Translations under genes and position numbers: made by a program
NCBI GenBank assembly: GCA_036658435.1
Contig: JAVXEO010000002.1
Location: forward strand, 38,267 to 102,266
Direction: 5' to 3'
DNA from: DIGJ01 sp036658435
GTDB lineage: Bacteria > Bacillota > Clostridia > Lachnospirales > Lachnospiraceae
Length of the DNA: 64,000 nt
Part shown: in pieces, positions 7,732 through 18,100 of the stretch
How positions within the stretch are numbered: the stretch's first letter is position 1
How the letters are laid out: each line of letters begins with the position of its first letter
Notes under the pieces: model-generated
What the model was told of the DNA's origin: nothing
Databases searched by the model: none
The model's input: the letters and a program-made list of their open reading frames with translations, nothing else

Positions 7732-9561
7732 TTATTCTGCGGAATCGCTCGTTTTTTGAGAAATTCTAAAGATAACAAATTCAGCAGGTTTCACCGGTGC
7801 AACACCAATTACACAAACCAAACGTCCATTATCGATATCATCCTGACTCATTGTATTTCTACCAATATTTACGAAAAATGCATCACTGGTAGCCGTTCCA
7901 GCCAAATATCCATTTCTCCACAAACCGGTTAAAAATACATCAATCGTTCTCTTTACCCGAACCCACAGTACTTCATCATTTGGTTCAAATACTGCCCAAT
8001 TGGTATTTGCCTTAATAGATTCTTCAATAAAGATAAATAATCTTCTAACATTAATATATTTCCAGCTTGCATTGCTTGTTGCCGTTCTTGCTCCCCAAAC
8101 TCGAATTCCCTGACCTGGGAAAGAGCGAATCAAGTTAACACCCTTCGGATTTAAAATGTCTTGTTCTCCTGTGTTAAACTGACAGTCAAGACCAACGCAA
8201 GCACGAACTACTTCATTTGCAGGTGCCTTATGTACTCCTCTTGTATTATCGGAGCGTGCATAGATTCCAAGAATGGAACCCGATGGTGGAATTGCCAGAT
8301 TTTTCTTGTCAAGAGGGTCGAAGATTTCCAGCCATGGATGATAAAGTGCTGCATATTGAGAATCAAACACATCTCTGTGTGCAAGAATATCATCTATCTT
8401 TTTTGCATCTCTTGGAACATCTAAGACTGCAAATCTGCTTCCTAAATTTTCACAATGTGCTGTTAGCATAAGTTGTACATTGGGATCTGTAATTCCCGGT
8501 ACTGCCATGAGAGAAACGATATCATTGTCTAAGAATGCTTGAATTCCGGTACGTCTTCCTGCTCCATTATCAACACCAATAAAGTCAGAAGCTGAAATTC
8601 CAGAAACATTGCCATTAGAACCACCAATCATTGAAATTGCAATGAAACTATTTTCCCCTCCTGCAATCTGCATAAACGGATCCCCATTGCGAAGTTCTGC
8701 CTTTGGTGCGGCGTCTTTTCCCGCATTGTCTTTTCCTCCGGCATCTTTTCCCCCAGCATCTTTTGCTGTGAAATCTTTTTTAACCGGCTCACTTGGCAGA
8801 ATATACTCTGCTACTACTAAATCTGATTTTGCCATTTTTTTAGTAATATAATTCGATGCTTCTATGTTAAATGAAACATTCTCATAAAACTCCACCTGAT
8901 CATCATATTTAACTTCCACATTAAACTCACAGGTTGTAATTACTTTTATTGGTAACAAATTCTGATCTACAATATCATCTTGAAATTCTTCTGCAAATTC
9001 AATGACATTGTCCTGGCTTTTTATAACTTTGTTGTATATTGTTGCCTGTTTATTATGAAATACTACAACGTCACCTGGTTCAAATCCAACGGAATTTTTT
9101 ACCTTATACTTTTTTCCTGTTGGGGAATTAATGATTTCTAATACTTGTGTCTTTGCCTTGCTTGCAGGTGATATTACAACACGAATGTTGTCTCCCCACA
9201 TACCCGGATTTTTTGCCTTAAACTTAATAACGGGTGATACTTTACTTGGTGCGCAGCCTTCTGAGCACTTTGCCGTACTTGGAGCCACACGAGAAATAAA
9301 ACAACGTGCCCCACCGTTAATGAAGAAATGTTCCACTGCATACGCTAGAAAGCGATATTCTCCATATTCATTTTCCGATAAATATCCGCCATACTTTCTC
9401 TTAAAGTCAGCAAAATTAGTAACTAGCTGAGGTACTCCCTCTACAGGACCTCTCTCTGCTAATCCAATAAATCCTGCCGTACTTGTGCCAACACCCTCCA
9501 TGGGTTTGCCACCGGATTCAAATTCTTCTACATAAACACCTGGTGATAAATATTCAGCCAT
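7732..9561 (-). CDS. Contractile sheath protein (Afp2/3/4-like, tail sheath family)
   Basis: 609 aa, one sheath gene rather than the three of Afp. The N-terminal handshake strand (LSPGVYVEEFESGGKPMEGV) is typical of sheath proteins. So is the C-terminal domain: ASWKYINVRRLFIFIEESI, AVFEPNDEVLWVRVKRTI, the SQDDIDNGRLVCVIGVAP stretch and the final strand EFVIFRIS. Residues about 263-290 hold an imperfect Ala-Gly-Lys-Asp repeat (AKDAGGKDAGGKDNAGKDA) that looks like a flexible surface loop inserted in the domain exposed on the particle exterior. Polymerised around the inner tube, the protein contracts to drive injection. The ATG at 9561 keeps the canonical MAEYLSPGV start, though its own ribosome-binding site is weak. 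It begins after a 143-nt gap and may have an internal promoter. Confidence 0.95.
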   Translation of the reverse strand: MAEYLSPGVYVEEFESGGKPMEGVGTSTAGFIGLAERGPVEGVPQLVTNFADFKRKYGGYLSENEYGEYRFLAYAVEHFFINGGARCFISRVAPSTAKCSEGCAPSKVSPVIKFKAKNPGMWGDNIRVVISPASKAKTQVLEIINSPTGKKYKVKNSVGFEPGDVVVFHNKQATIYNKVIKSQDNVIEFAEEFQDDIVDQNLLPIKVITTCEFNVEVKYDDQVEFYENVSFNIEASNYITKKMAKSDLVVAEYILPSEPVKKDFTAKDAGGKDAGGKDNAGKDAAPKAELRNGDPFMQIAGGENSFIAISMIGGSNGNVSGISASDFIGVDNGAGRRTGIQAFLDNDIVSLMAVPGITDPNVQLMLTAHCENLGSRFAVLDVPRDAKKIDDILAHRDVFDSQYAALYHPWLEIFDPLDKKNLAIPPSGSILGIYARSDNTRGVHKAPANEVVRACVGLDCQFNTGEQDILNPKGVNLIRSFPGQGIRVWGARTATSNASWKYINVRRLFIFIEESIKANTNWAVFEPNDEVLWVRVKRTIDVFLTGLWRNGYLAGTATSDAFFVNIGRNTMSQDDIDNGRLVCVIGVAPVKPAEFVIFRISQKTSDSAE

Positions 9562-9704
9562 ATTTTTCCAATTTCAATCACTGCCGAAACTGGATGCCCC
9601 CTTTCTATAAATTATTTCTTATTTGTATTCTTAAAATCTGTACTTCTATATATTACCAATTAGTGATTAACATTTTCTTAACATTTTCGACCTTTTACAA
9701 GATA
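9562..9704 (-). promoter_or_regulatory. 143-nt untranslated gap upstream of the sheath gene
   Basis: This is the longest gap inside the eCIS operon, and it precedes the most highly needed subunit. On the minus strand it contains the direct repeat TGTTAA ... TGTTAA (in AATGTTAAGAAAATGTTAAT), then an AT-rich GGTAATATATAG, then a GGGGG run about 45 nt before the ATG. I see no convincing sigma-A promoter pair. It could hold an internal promoter or a long leader for the sheath gene. Confidence 0.3.
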
Positions 9705-10376
9705 TTACAACTTTTTTTCATCTATCATTGTCTCTTCTGCATCTTCTGCATCTTCTTCTGTATTAAGGGAATCTGGCTCTGCTCCATTACTTATATAAAA
9801 ATGGACTGTTTCTTTTCCTTTTTTTACCTTGTTTTTGGTATTCTGCAAATATACCTGTAAATTTTTTAATAAATACCGTTCCTCTTCTTCTCTTTTTTCT
9901 TTTTTCATGGGTTCTTCCTCTTTTTGCAGTAAAAAAGGAGTTACTAATTTTGCTGTTTCATTTCTCTGGGTTTTCAAAATAGTTTTCAATCGTCTAATCA
10001 TTGCACCTGCGTTTTTTTTTCCATTGGTTTGATAGATAAACGCACTTTCTTCCGGTGAATGGCTATTAACATAAAGTTTATCACTTGGAAACTCACATGC
10101 TTGTGCTCGTGACATCATAATATGTTCCCGTTCTCCACGTTCTTTTCCTTCCTTGCATTCCGTAACTGCAAGTACTATCTCTTTTTTTTTATTGATTCCG
10201 ACTGAAATAATTCCATTTTCATTTTTCATTCGCATGATTTCCACTGGGGTTGTTTTATTTACAAGTTCTTCTTTTTTTCCATCATATCCGGCTACCATTT
10301 TCTTAGGATGTAATGGTATCTGCCTGATTTTTTGTTTTGAAAGCTGCCCTTCTTTTTTTTCCACTTCCACTTCCAT
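9705..10376 (-). CDS. Charged protein of the eCIS operon, unknown family
   Basis: 223 aa. I do not recognise it. The first 130 residues look like a small mixed alpha/beta domain (GIISVGINKKKEIVLAVTE, SDKLYVNSHSPEESAFIYQ), followed by a basic helix (AGAMIRRLKTILKTQ) and a Lys/Glu-rich tail ending in an acidic stretch (NTEEDAEDAEE). No DUF4255-type tail terminator pattern is evident, although a terminator would be expected near the AAA+ ATPase gene by analogy with afp15-afp16. It lies 15 nt after the ATPase and upstream of the sheath gap. Its composition resembles the other operon-specific proteins here (Lys/Glu rich), which suggests lineage-specific evolution. Confidence 0.65.
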   Translation of the reverse strand: MEVEVEKKEGQLSKQKIRQIPLHPKKMVAGYDGKKEELVNKTTPVEIMRMKNENGIISVGINKKKEIVLAVTECKEGKERGEREHIMMSRAQACEFPSDKLYVNSHSPEESAFIYQTNGKKNAGAMIRRLKTILKTQRNETAKLVTPFLLQKEEEPMKKEKREEEERYLLKNLQVYLQNTKNKVKKGKETVHFYISNGAEPDSLNTEEDAEDAEETMIDEKKL

Positions 10377-10391
10377 TTTCTCCCTTCCGAC

Positions 10392-12521
10392 TTAAAATAG
10401 CATATGATATGCTCCCAGTTCCTCTTGAGTAAGCTGTTTTCCACTCTTTGCCAGCTCTTCCTTTACCCCTTTTATAATTTCCTTCATTCCAACACTTTTT
10501 TCCTCCGCTGCTGCATAAAAAGCAGCCTTTAAAGCAATGTTTTTAATATTGCTGCCGGAAAGTTCAAATTTTCTACCCAAAAAGTCAATGTCTACGTCTT
10601 CTTTTAAGGGCATTTTTTTTGGAAATACGCTCTTCCATAATTGAATACGATGCTCTTCATCCGGAAATGGAAATTCAATAATAAAAGAAATGCGTCGTTT
10701 AAATGCTTCATCTATATTTTGCAGAAAATTACTTGCCAAAATCACAACTCCTGAGTATTCTTCTATTTTCTGGAGTAAGAAGGCTGCTTCCATATTATTG
10801 TACTTATCATTTGCATCTTTCACTTCTGTTCGTTTACTAAAAAGTACATCTGCTTCGTCAAAAAACAAAATACCATGACTTTTTTTTGCTTCATCAAAAA
10901 TTTCTTTTAAATTTTTTTCCGTTTCTCCAATATATTTACTTACAATTCCAGCAAGTTCTACTTTATAAAGTTCCATATGTAAGCAGCCTGCCATAACTTG
11001 AGCTGCCATTGTTTTTCCGGTTCCGGGAGAACCTGCAAATATCATGGAAATTCCTCTTCCATATGCCATTTTTTCTTGAAATCCCCATTCCGTATACACT
11101 TTGCTTTTATATTCCACCTGATTGCAAGCATCCAAAAGCATTTCTTTTTTTTTCTCCGGAAGAATTAAATCTTCCCATTCATATACAATTTGCACCTTCG
11201 CTGCCTTATTTTCTAATTTATGTTGGAGCTGTTGGTAACTGCTTTCATATAACATGGTTTCTGTAATACTTTCTTGTTCTTGAGCATAGCATCTTTCTTC
11301 TGCGCACTTTAGAACTTGCTTTATTTGTGCCGGTGTAAAATGAAATTTTCCTGCCAGTTTTTTTAAAACTTTCTCATCTACTCTGTAATTTTCTGCAAAA
11401 TACAGCCATAATGCTTCCCTTTCTTCTCTCTCCAGCACAGAAAATAGTTCCAGATGAATATATAAGTTATCTGTTTCAACCAAGGGGACTTCCCATTCTC
11501 TACAAATTAGAAAAACAATTTTTTGCTTTTCTAATTCTAGTTTTTTCCAAACATCTTTTATTTTATCCCCTTTTGTCTCTTCTTCCACTTTATCCACATG
11601 AAGACACAAAATTGCTTGTTGTAACTGTAATTCCAGCTTTATCCTTGAAATATTTTCTTCTACATTTTCTTGTTTTAATAAGGCCGTCATATCTAAAAAT
11701 AAAATACTTTTTTTCATTTCATGAGCAACTGCCTTTATATGAAGGTGTCTTCCACTTCCCTTACTTCCGCAAAAACAAAACAGCCAATTTATATTCAATG
11801 TTTCTGTCTCTTTTATACAATGAATAACTTTTTCATATTTTTTTTCCCCTATGATTTTTTTCTCCTGCAGACCCTTTGGAAAGTAAAGACTTCCATATTC
11901 CTCGATTTTTCTGCATTGCCGTTCCCCTTGAAATAAAAAAGATAAAATTCTTTGGTTCAATTTTAAGGTTTGTTCAAATGCTGTCTGATTTTTATTATCT
12001 TCTGTTTTTTCAAAAAAACAAGTCATTAGTTTCGAATTATCCAAAAAATAAGATCGGAAGTCTGCTGCTTTTAAATCAGAGTTCAAAAAACTTTCAATCG
12101 CTAGCTGAACCGTAAGTCCTGATTTTTTCCAATCATTTCCCACATATTGATAGGACATTGAAAATTGTTCTTCCCACTCCGGCAGTATGGCCATAAGAAT
12201 ACAGAACCGTTCAAATACATCCAGAGAAAAGACAGAAAACACATATTCCAGTGGGAAAAATTCTTCTTTTTTTGTTTTTTCTGCACTCCATTTTAAAAAA
12301 GATTGTAGTTTATTATGTAGTTTCTTTGCATAATGATCTTTTAAAATCATAGGCTGGTTTTCTACATAGGTTTTCCAAACATCTTCCTGCAAAAAGCCAT
12401 CTACTTCTTTTTTCAGCAGACTTTCTTCCTGCATAAAAAATCTGTGATTTCGAATAATATAATTTTTTACTGCCAGCCGACCAATTTCCCTTATCTGCTC
12501 TTCATATAAAATGTTTTTCAT
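10392..12521 (-). CDS. AAA+ ATPase of the eCIS (Afp15-like)
   Basis: 709 aa. The C-terminal AAA+ module has Walker A GSPGTGKT near residue 500, Walker B ILFFDEADVLF near 550, a sensor/arginine-finger region with IDEAFKRRISFIIEFPFPDE, and the sensor 2 region FELSGSNIKNIALKAAF. An N-terminal half of about 450 residues includes a second, degenerate P-loop (CGSKGSGRH near residue 252), as seen in the two-domain ATPases of eCIS loci. In Afp the ATPase (Afp15) is needed for particle assembly or cargo loading. A close paralogue lies at 20564 on the other strand. The short gap to the regulator gene upstream (35 nt) supports one transcript. Confidence 0.88.
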   Translation of the reverse strand: MKNILYEEQIREIGRLAVKNYIIRNHRFFMQEESLLKKEVDGFLQEDVWKTYVENQPMILKDHYAKKLHNKLQSFLKWSAEKTKKEEFFPLEYVFSVFSLDVFERFCILMAILPEWEEQFSMSYQYVGNDWKKSGLTVQLAIESFLNSDLKAADFRSYFLDNSKLMTCFFEKTEDNKNQTAFEQTLKLNQRILSFLFQGERQCRKIEEYGSLYFPKGLQEKKIIGEKKYEKVIHCIKETETLNINWLFCFCGSKGSGRHLHIKAVAHEMKKSILFLDMTALLKQENVEENISRIKLELQLQQAILCLHVDKVEEETKGDKIKDVWKKLELEKQKIVFLICREWEVPLVETDNLYIHLELFSVLEREEREALWLYFAENYRVDEKVLKKLAGKFHFTPAQIKQVLKCAEERCYAQEQESITETMLYESSYQQLQHKLENKAAKVQIVYEWEDLILPEKKKEMLLDACNQVEYKSKVYTEWGFQEKMAYGRGISMIFAGSPGTGKTMAAQVMAGCLHMELYKVELAGIVSKYIGETEKNLKEIFDEAKKSHGILFFDEADVLFSKRTEVKDANDKYNNMEAAFLLQKIEEYSGVVILASNFLQNIDEAFKRRISFIIEFPFPDEEHRIQLWKSVFPKKMPLKEDVDIDFLGRKFELSGSNIKNIALKAAFYAAAEEKSVGMKEIIKGVKEELAKSGKQLTQEELGAYHMLF

Positions 12522-12556
12522 CCTCCCTTCTTCCTGGAACCTCTTTCCATTTGTTT

Positions 12557-14629
12557 TTATCGCTTTTCATCTTGGTGGGATATCCCTTGTATCTCCTGTT
12601 TGTAAATTGTTTCAATCCATTTTGGCAGACCAATATTTAATTCTTCCTTAAAAATACCTTCAAAATATAGATACTTCTTTTTTAATGTTTGTTTATCTCC
12701 CAAATATCCATAAATCTTAATTACATCAGCAATGTTTTCCTCTATATAGGTATCAATTTCAAAGGTTCGCTGTAAGATACCCAAGGCCTCTTCATATCTT
12801 TTTTGTACAATATCCTCTTTAATAAAAATACGGCAAGCTTTTAAAAAGAGTCGTTCGTAATTTTCTACTTCTCCACGAAGCCAAAAATACTCATTTTTTC
12901 CCATGTAGTTTCCCCGATACAGATTCATCATCTTCTCCTGCTGCTCTCTTTTTTGATACCCATTTTTCTTTAGGTCCAAAGTGCATTTCTCAAATGCAGT
13001 CCGTTCATCCTCTATACCATCCATATTTAGGCTATACTTTTTTTCGCTGCATCGAATAATATCTGTATATCCACAGGTAATAAATGTTTTTCTTGCATAA
13101 GACAGCGTAGTGTGAAAGTTAATGTTTGCATTTTCACTTAATATATTTGGCCACAAAGCTTCTATAATTTCTTCTTTTTCTATGGCTTTTCCTTTTTTAG
13201 TAAACAAATAGGCAATGATTTCTTTTGCCTTTCTTGTTCTCCACTTTAACTTTTCTTGTAAGGGGCCAACATAAATTTCGAACTCCCCAAAACAGTGCAC
13301 CTTAAGTCTTTCAATTGGAGTCATTATTGGTTGGGAAGGTTCTTGCTGTTTCCTTTCCTTTGCGTAAAAATCCAACATCTGCACCGTTTCCGGATTTAAT
13401 TTTTCCTTATTTTGAGATATAAAATCAAACCAGCGTTCCAATAACGTAGGTTTTCCTTTTTTTATAAAATCCGTTCCTGCATCTTCTAGTATCTTCTCCA
13501 TTCTTTCTATATTACTGGCATTCATGGCATACTCCATTGCTTGTTCTATTTTTCCCTTTTTCAAATAAAATGCTACCAGTTTGTCATATAAGTTTTTCTT
13601 CCTTTCTTCTGACAATTGCCTCATTAAAAAATCTTTAAAAATAGAATGATAATGATACTGTGTTTTTTCTCCATATATTTTAATTACGAATAAGTTTTCC
13701 TGCAATAAGTAGTCTAATGTTGATTCTGCATTGTTCCTTTTTAATAAATAATTGCAGCTGTCTATATCCAGCACTTCCAAAATAGAAGTTTCTATTAAAA
13801 ATTTTTGCAATTCATAGGGTAGTTTTATATAGATCTCATTCATTATGTAATCATAAATTGTAGACTCTCTGCATATTTCTGCAATATTATCTTTATTTTT
13901 TATTTTTCGGTATTCCTGGCGTAAGCGAAGCAGAATTGACATTACACCGGCTGGCCACCCTTCTGAATAGTTGAAAATCATGCCTGCTATTAAATGACTC
14001 TCCTCCGTTGGAATCATTTTTAGCAGTAGTGTTTCAATCTCTTCTTCTGAAAATGCCAGATCTTTTATTCCCATTGTCTTTGCTTTTCCCTCTAAAATAT
14101 ATTTTGCAATAAAGGATGGAACCGATGCTTTGGTGGCTAAAATTATTTTTATGTTTTCCCCTGTATTATGAATTAGGCTTGCTATCATCCGTTTAATATT
14201 ATTGTTTTGAATTACCTGGAAGTCATCTAAAATTATAACAATTTTTTCTTCCTGCAGCATAGAAAGTTCCCATAAAAATTCTTCTGTTACTTCATAAATT
14301 AGATTTTTTGTCCATACAGCATTTTGGTATGGCTCTATTTCAAATGCAAAATGATTTACCTGTCTTTTTATTGAGCTGCTTAAGTATTGCATAAAAGATA
14401 TCATATCATTGTCTGAATAAGTCAGATAATACCATACACAGATATTATCTGATTGATTGGTGTAATAAGCCAGTAACGTGGTTTTCCCGTATCCAGCTCC
14501 TGCATTTAGAACAATTACCTTTTCTTCTGCATTTTCTATCTCATCAAAAAGCACCTGTCTAATTAAAATTTCTTTTGTAATCATGGGCACCTGTACCTTT
14601 GAATTTAATATTGTATTTTTCGTCTTCAT
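12557..14629 (-). CDS. MalT/SARP-type transcriptional regulator in the eCIS operon
   Basis: 690 aa. The N-terminus is a STAND-type NTPase with Walker A NAGAGYGKTTLL near residue 43 and Walker B IVIILDDFQ near 130, followed by the winged-helix and helical-arm region (residues about 240-400) seen in MalT-like proteins. Instead of a LuxR helix-turn-helix, the C-terminus has an OmpR/SARP-type DNA-binding winged helix (about 441-510: LKVHCFGEFEIYVG, then WRTRKAKEIIAYLF and KEEIIEALWP) plus a bacterial transcriptional activator domain (about 520-680). The same arrangement is known from large SARP regulators. It is encoded inside the operon, so it may act as an autoregulatory switch triggered by a ligand or by NTP binding. 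The target sites are unknown. Confidence 0.85.
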   Translation of the reverse strand: MKTKNTILNSKVQVPMITKEILIRQVLFDEIENAEEKVIVLNAGAGYGKTTLLAYYTNQSDNICVWYYLTYSDNDMISFMQYLSSSIKRQVNHFAFEIEPYQNAVWTKNLIYEVTEEFLWELSMLQEEKIVIILDDFQVIQNNNIKRMIASLIHNTGENIKIILATKASVPSFIAKYILEGKAKTMGIKDLAFSEEEIETLLLKMIPTEESHLIAGMIFNYSEGWPAGVMSILLRLRQEYRKIKNKDNIAEICRESTIYDYIMNEIYIKLPYELQKFLIETSILEVLDIDSCNYLLKRNNAESTLDYLLQENLFVIKIYGEKTQYHYHSIFKDFLMRQLSEERKKNLYDKLVAFYLKKGKIEQAMEYAMNASNIERMEKILEDAGTDFIKKGKPTLLERWFDFISQNKEKLNPETVQMLDFYAKERKQQEPSQPIMTPIERLKVHCFGEFEIYVGPLQEKLKWRTRKAKEIIAYLFTKKGKAIEKEEIIEALWPNILSENANINFHTTLSYARKTFITCGYTDIIRCSEKKYSLNMDGIEDERTAFEKCTLDLKKNGYQKREQQEKMMNLYRGNYMGKNEYFWLRGEVENYERLFLKACRIFIKEDIVQKRYEEALGILQRTFEIDTYIEENIADVIKIYGYLGDKQTLKKKYLYFEGIFKEELNIGLPKWIETIYKQEIQGISHQDEKR

Positions 14630-14666
14630 AAAGTACCTTGCAGCCTCCTATCATTGAGTGCTCCCC

Positions 14667-15101
14667 TTATTGCTCTATTATTTCCATGATTTTTTCATAG
14701 TATTCTTCATAGGTCGTTAAATTTAATTTCATTGTTAGAAGCAATACATCCTTTAAATCTTGTTCCTCTTCATAAAATAAATATTGAGAATGACGCATCA
14801 TCACTTGTCCATTCTCTAAGTTCAGCTCCAGACCTCCTGTTTTTAACGCAAAATTCGTTTCTGCTATATAAAGAGCCATTTTTGCATATTTTTCTTCCGG
14901 TACCTCTTTGTCATAGGTTGAAAATATAACAAACAAAGATTCTTCTTCTACAAAAATTGCACATAATGAAATGGGCGCGTATTTTCCCGCAACCTGTAAA
15001 CGAAGGGACTCTGCATTTTCTCCTTCTCTAATATCATAGTCTTCTTCTCCAATTCCTTGTTCCTCTAAAAGTTCTTTATAATTTTGCACTAATGATTTCA
15101 T
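14667..15101 (-). CDS. YbjN-like small protein, possible cargo chaperone
   Basis: 144 aa. The middle and end (LFVIFSTYDKEVPEEKYAK, AETNFALKTGGLELNLENG, then YEEYYEKIMEIIEQ) resemble YbjN-family proteins, whose fold is close to type III secretion chaperones. The resemblance is by eye and moderate. The ATG follows the stop of the 1423-aa gene after 1 nt, and its ribosome-binding site lies inside that gene's end, so the two are translationally coupled. That pairing suggests it binds or stabilises the 1423-aa protein before loading, but a structural role cannot be excluded. The protein is acidic overall, like secretion chaperones. Confidence 0.6.
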   Translation of the reverse strand: MKSLVQNYKELLEEQGIGEEDYDIREGENAESLRLQVAGKYAPISLCAIFVEEESLFVIFSTYDKEVPEEKYAKMALYIAETNFALKTGGLELNLENGQVMMRHSQYLFYEEEQDLKDVLLLTMKLNLTTYEEYYEKIMEIIEQ

Positions 15102-15102
15102 A

Positions 15103-18100
15103 TTATTTTCCTTCTTCCTTTTCTTTTTGGGCTTCCTCTTTAATCTTTTCTACTGCATCAACAGCCCCTTTTAATGCTTCCTTGCCATAATTTTCTTCGG
15201 TTGCTGTTCTTTCCGCTTCCACTTGTGAAAGTTTTCCATTTTCATTCAGTATCATTAGAAATTTGTCTAAGTTATCTTCCGGTTTTTGTTTTACCTCTCC
15301 AATGGCAGTCAGTATTTTTTCACATTTTTCCGAATAGCCCTTTATTTTTTCAATCCCCGCTTCGGTCTGCATTAGCGGTTCATTGAGTTGTTCCATTCTT
15401 TTTGTATAATACGCTACTCTGGATTTTTCGTAATTTTCAACATCCTCATATTTCGTTCCTTCACCGGCTTTTACCATATTTTCTTTTGTTTTACTAATCT
15501 CCTGTTTATGTGCCTGTTTAAATCCTTTTCCTGCTACTTCTTCATATTTTTTTCTTGCTTCTTCATCGGAAACTTTTTCTTTTTTTAGATTCATAAGCAT
15601 ATTAAAACGTTCTTTATGTTTTGTAACTAAATCTTCATAATGGTCTTCTTCGTACTTCACAATTTGCTCCGGTTCAATGAACTGTTCCAGCTCTGCATCT
15701 TTTATTTTTTCAAATCCGCCCTTCTTTTTTATTCCTATGGAATCTTCCACACTATTTACCCGGCTGCTTATTCCTGAGGCTCCACCTGTTTTTTTGGTTC
15801 GATCCTCCATTCTGGATTCATAATATGCTTTTTGCACCTCTTCGGTACTTTTTGTTTCCATACTTTTTAGCATAGTAATTCGTTCTGTGTGTTTATCACC
15901 TTTTTCTTCTATCAAGGTAGATTCATATTTCAATAGTTTTTCCGGAGATAATATGGCTCCTGCATTTTTTTGCAGCTGCTTATTAAAGCCTTTTCCTGCG
16001 CCCATATGTGCATACTCCCCACGAATTTGCTTCTCACTTGCCCCTTCTTTTGAAACGCTCTCCAAACGATTCAGTCTCTCAAGATGTCCTCCCGTAAGGG
16101 AATTTAATCGATTCTTTTCGTAAGCAATTAAATTTTCAACGGTTATTTTCTTTTCTGCATTCTTTTCATATCCACGCCCTCCGACACTTTTATAGGCTGT
16201 AAGCATTTCTACACTGGAGGCTCTATTATTATTTAAATCATGGAGAATCTGCCCTCGCTTTACGTGCTTCTCTGCACGCATCTCTCCCTGCACCCGTTCA
16301 TAATCAATCAATTCCTTTACAGTAAGTCCCTTTGGTCTGGAAGCTTCTTTTTGTTTTAGAAATCGTTTTGCTCCAAATTCTTTATTATATCTTTGTACTG
16401 CTTCATCGGAAGGCATACTCTTTGCCCATTTTTCTACTGCATTAAGTCTTATTCTGTGTCTCTTGATATCGGAATCAAATCGGCTTTTAAACATTCTCGC
16501 TTTTGAGCTCTTTTCTACGTACTCAGAACAGCGACTTCTTTCATACTCTATAATATCCGTAATAGAAGCTCCAATGGTTCGATGTTCCCTGATATAGTCA
16601 CCGGCTTTCTCTATATTCCCACCGGCTTTCTTATATTTTTCCTGAATTTCACTTGCCTTCATTTTAGCTTTACTTGCATCTTCTAGCATTTTAATGCGGC
16701 TTGTATTGCCACTTTTAACTTTATTAATTCTATCCTCTTCATATTCAATCAAATTTTCTGTCGTGGCTCTTGAAAGAGCATCTTTTTCAAATTTTTTCCC
16801 TCCCTGCTCTTTTTTATATAGCTCTACCACTTTTTCATCCGTTATCGCTTTATTATTTCGAATTTTAACCATGTTTTCCAACCATATAATGCGTTTTTGA
16901 TGCTTTTCATAATTCTTGTTTTTTTCTACTTTTTCCCTTTCATAACGAATGATATCTTCTGCATTTACTGCCTTGTCCATTCTTGAATTTTTAGCTAATA
17001 TTGCCTTTCCCGCGGTTCCACCAATGGATTTATAATATTCATATACTTCTTCATTTGGTTTATCCAGTTTAAAATCTTTTTTCTTTTTTTGTACATCAAT
17101 ATAGGCTTCTAATGATTCCTTAATCTGCATGTGTTTTTTTGTAACTTCGGTCTTTCTCTTCTCTTCATATTTTAACAGCATAGCCGGTGTTGGATGTTCT
17201 CTCACATGCTTTAAAAGAGCCTTTCCCCCTTTTAACTGTCCTTTGTAAAGATCCATCATTTGTTGTTTTTCATTGTCTTTTTTTGGATTCTCATTTTTAG
17301 AAACATTGCCGTTTGCATTTACCTTTCCTACTGGCTCCTTCTGTCCTTCTTTTATTTGCTCATTTTTCTTTTTTTGCAGTTCTAAAATTCGTTGTTTATG
17401 TTTTAATGCCTTTTTTCCTGACATAACTTTTTGTAATTGTATGGCTTCATATTTTATCATTTCATCCAGATTCATAATCTGGCTCTTCGCCTGTTCTTCT
17501 AATTTTTTTCTTCTTGCTCCTTCAAATCCGCCATTTCCATACTTTATCTTGTATTGTTCATAGGCAGTGGGTCCATCTTTTTGTTTCTTATCCTCCCAGC
17601 TTTCCAATTCAACTAAACGGCTTTGATGTTCAAATTGAGATTTTTGTAGTTTTTCCATTCTTTTTTTTATTGCCGGATCTTGATCCATCAATTCCTTTGT
17701 CCTTAGCATCAAATCTAAATTTTCTCTGGCTTCCATTGCCGTTTTGGAAAATTTCAAATTCAGCTCTTCCACTTTTTTAACAAAGGCTTTATCCTTAGGA
17801 TTTCCTTTTAAAACATTGATTGTATCGGAATCTTTTGCAAAGGCTATTACATTTTCATAACTGGCTTCGGTTTCTGAGGCCAGTTTTTCTTCAGCCGCAG
17901 CTATCCCATACGCATTTTTTTCATTATTATTTTCGTACAGTGTTTTTTCAAATACTGAGGCATCAAAGAAGCTATTCTTCATTTCCCAACCGCCCTCTTT
18001 TAATTTTGAGAATTGACCACCTGCATTCATTTCTGCCATAATCCATTCACCAAAGGTGACTTTAATAAAATCCCCTTTCCAAATTAATAAATCCCCACCT

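Noticed and set aside
8161..8851. Several plus-strand frames within the sheath gene
   Set aside because: They are shadows of the highly conserved sheath coding strand and have no ribosome-binding sites.
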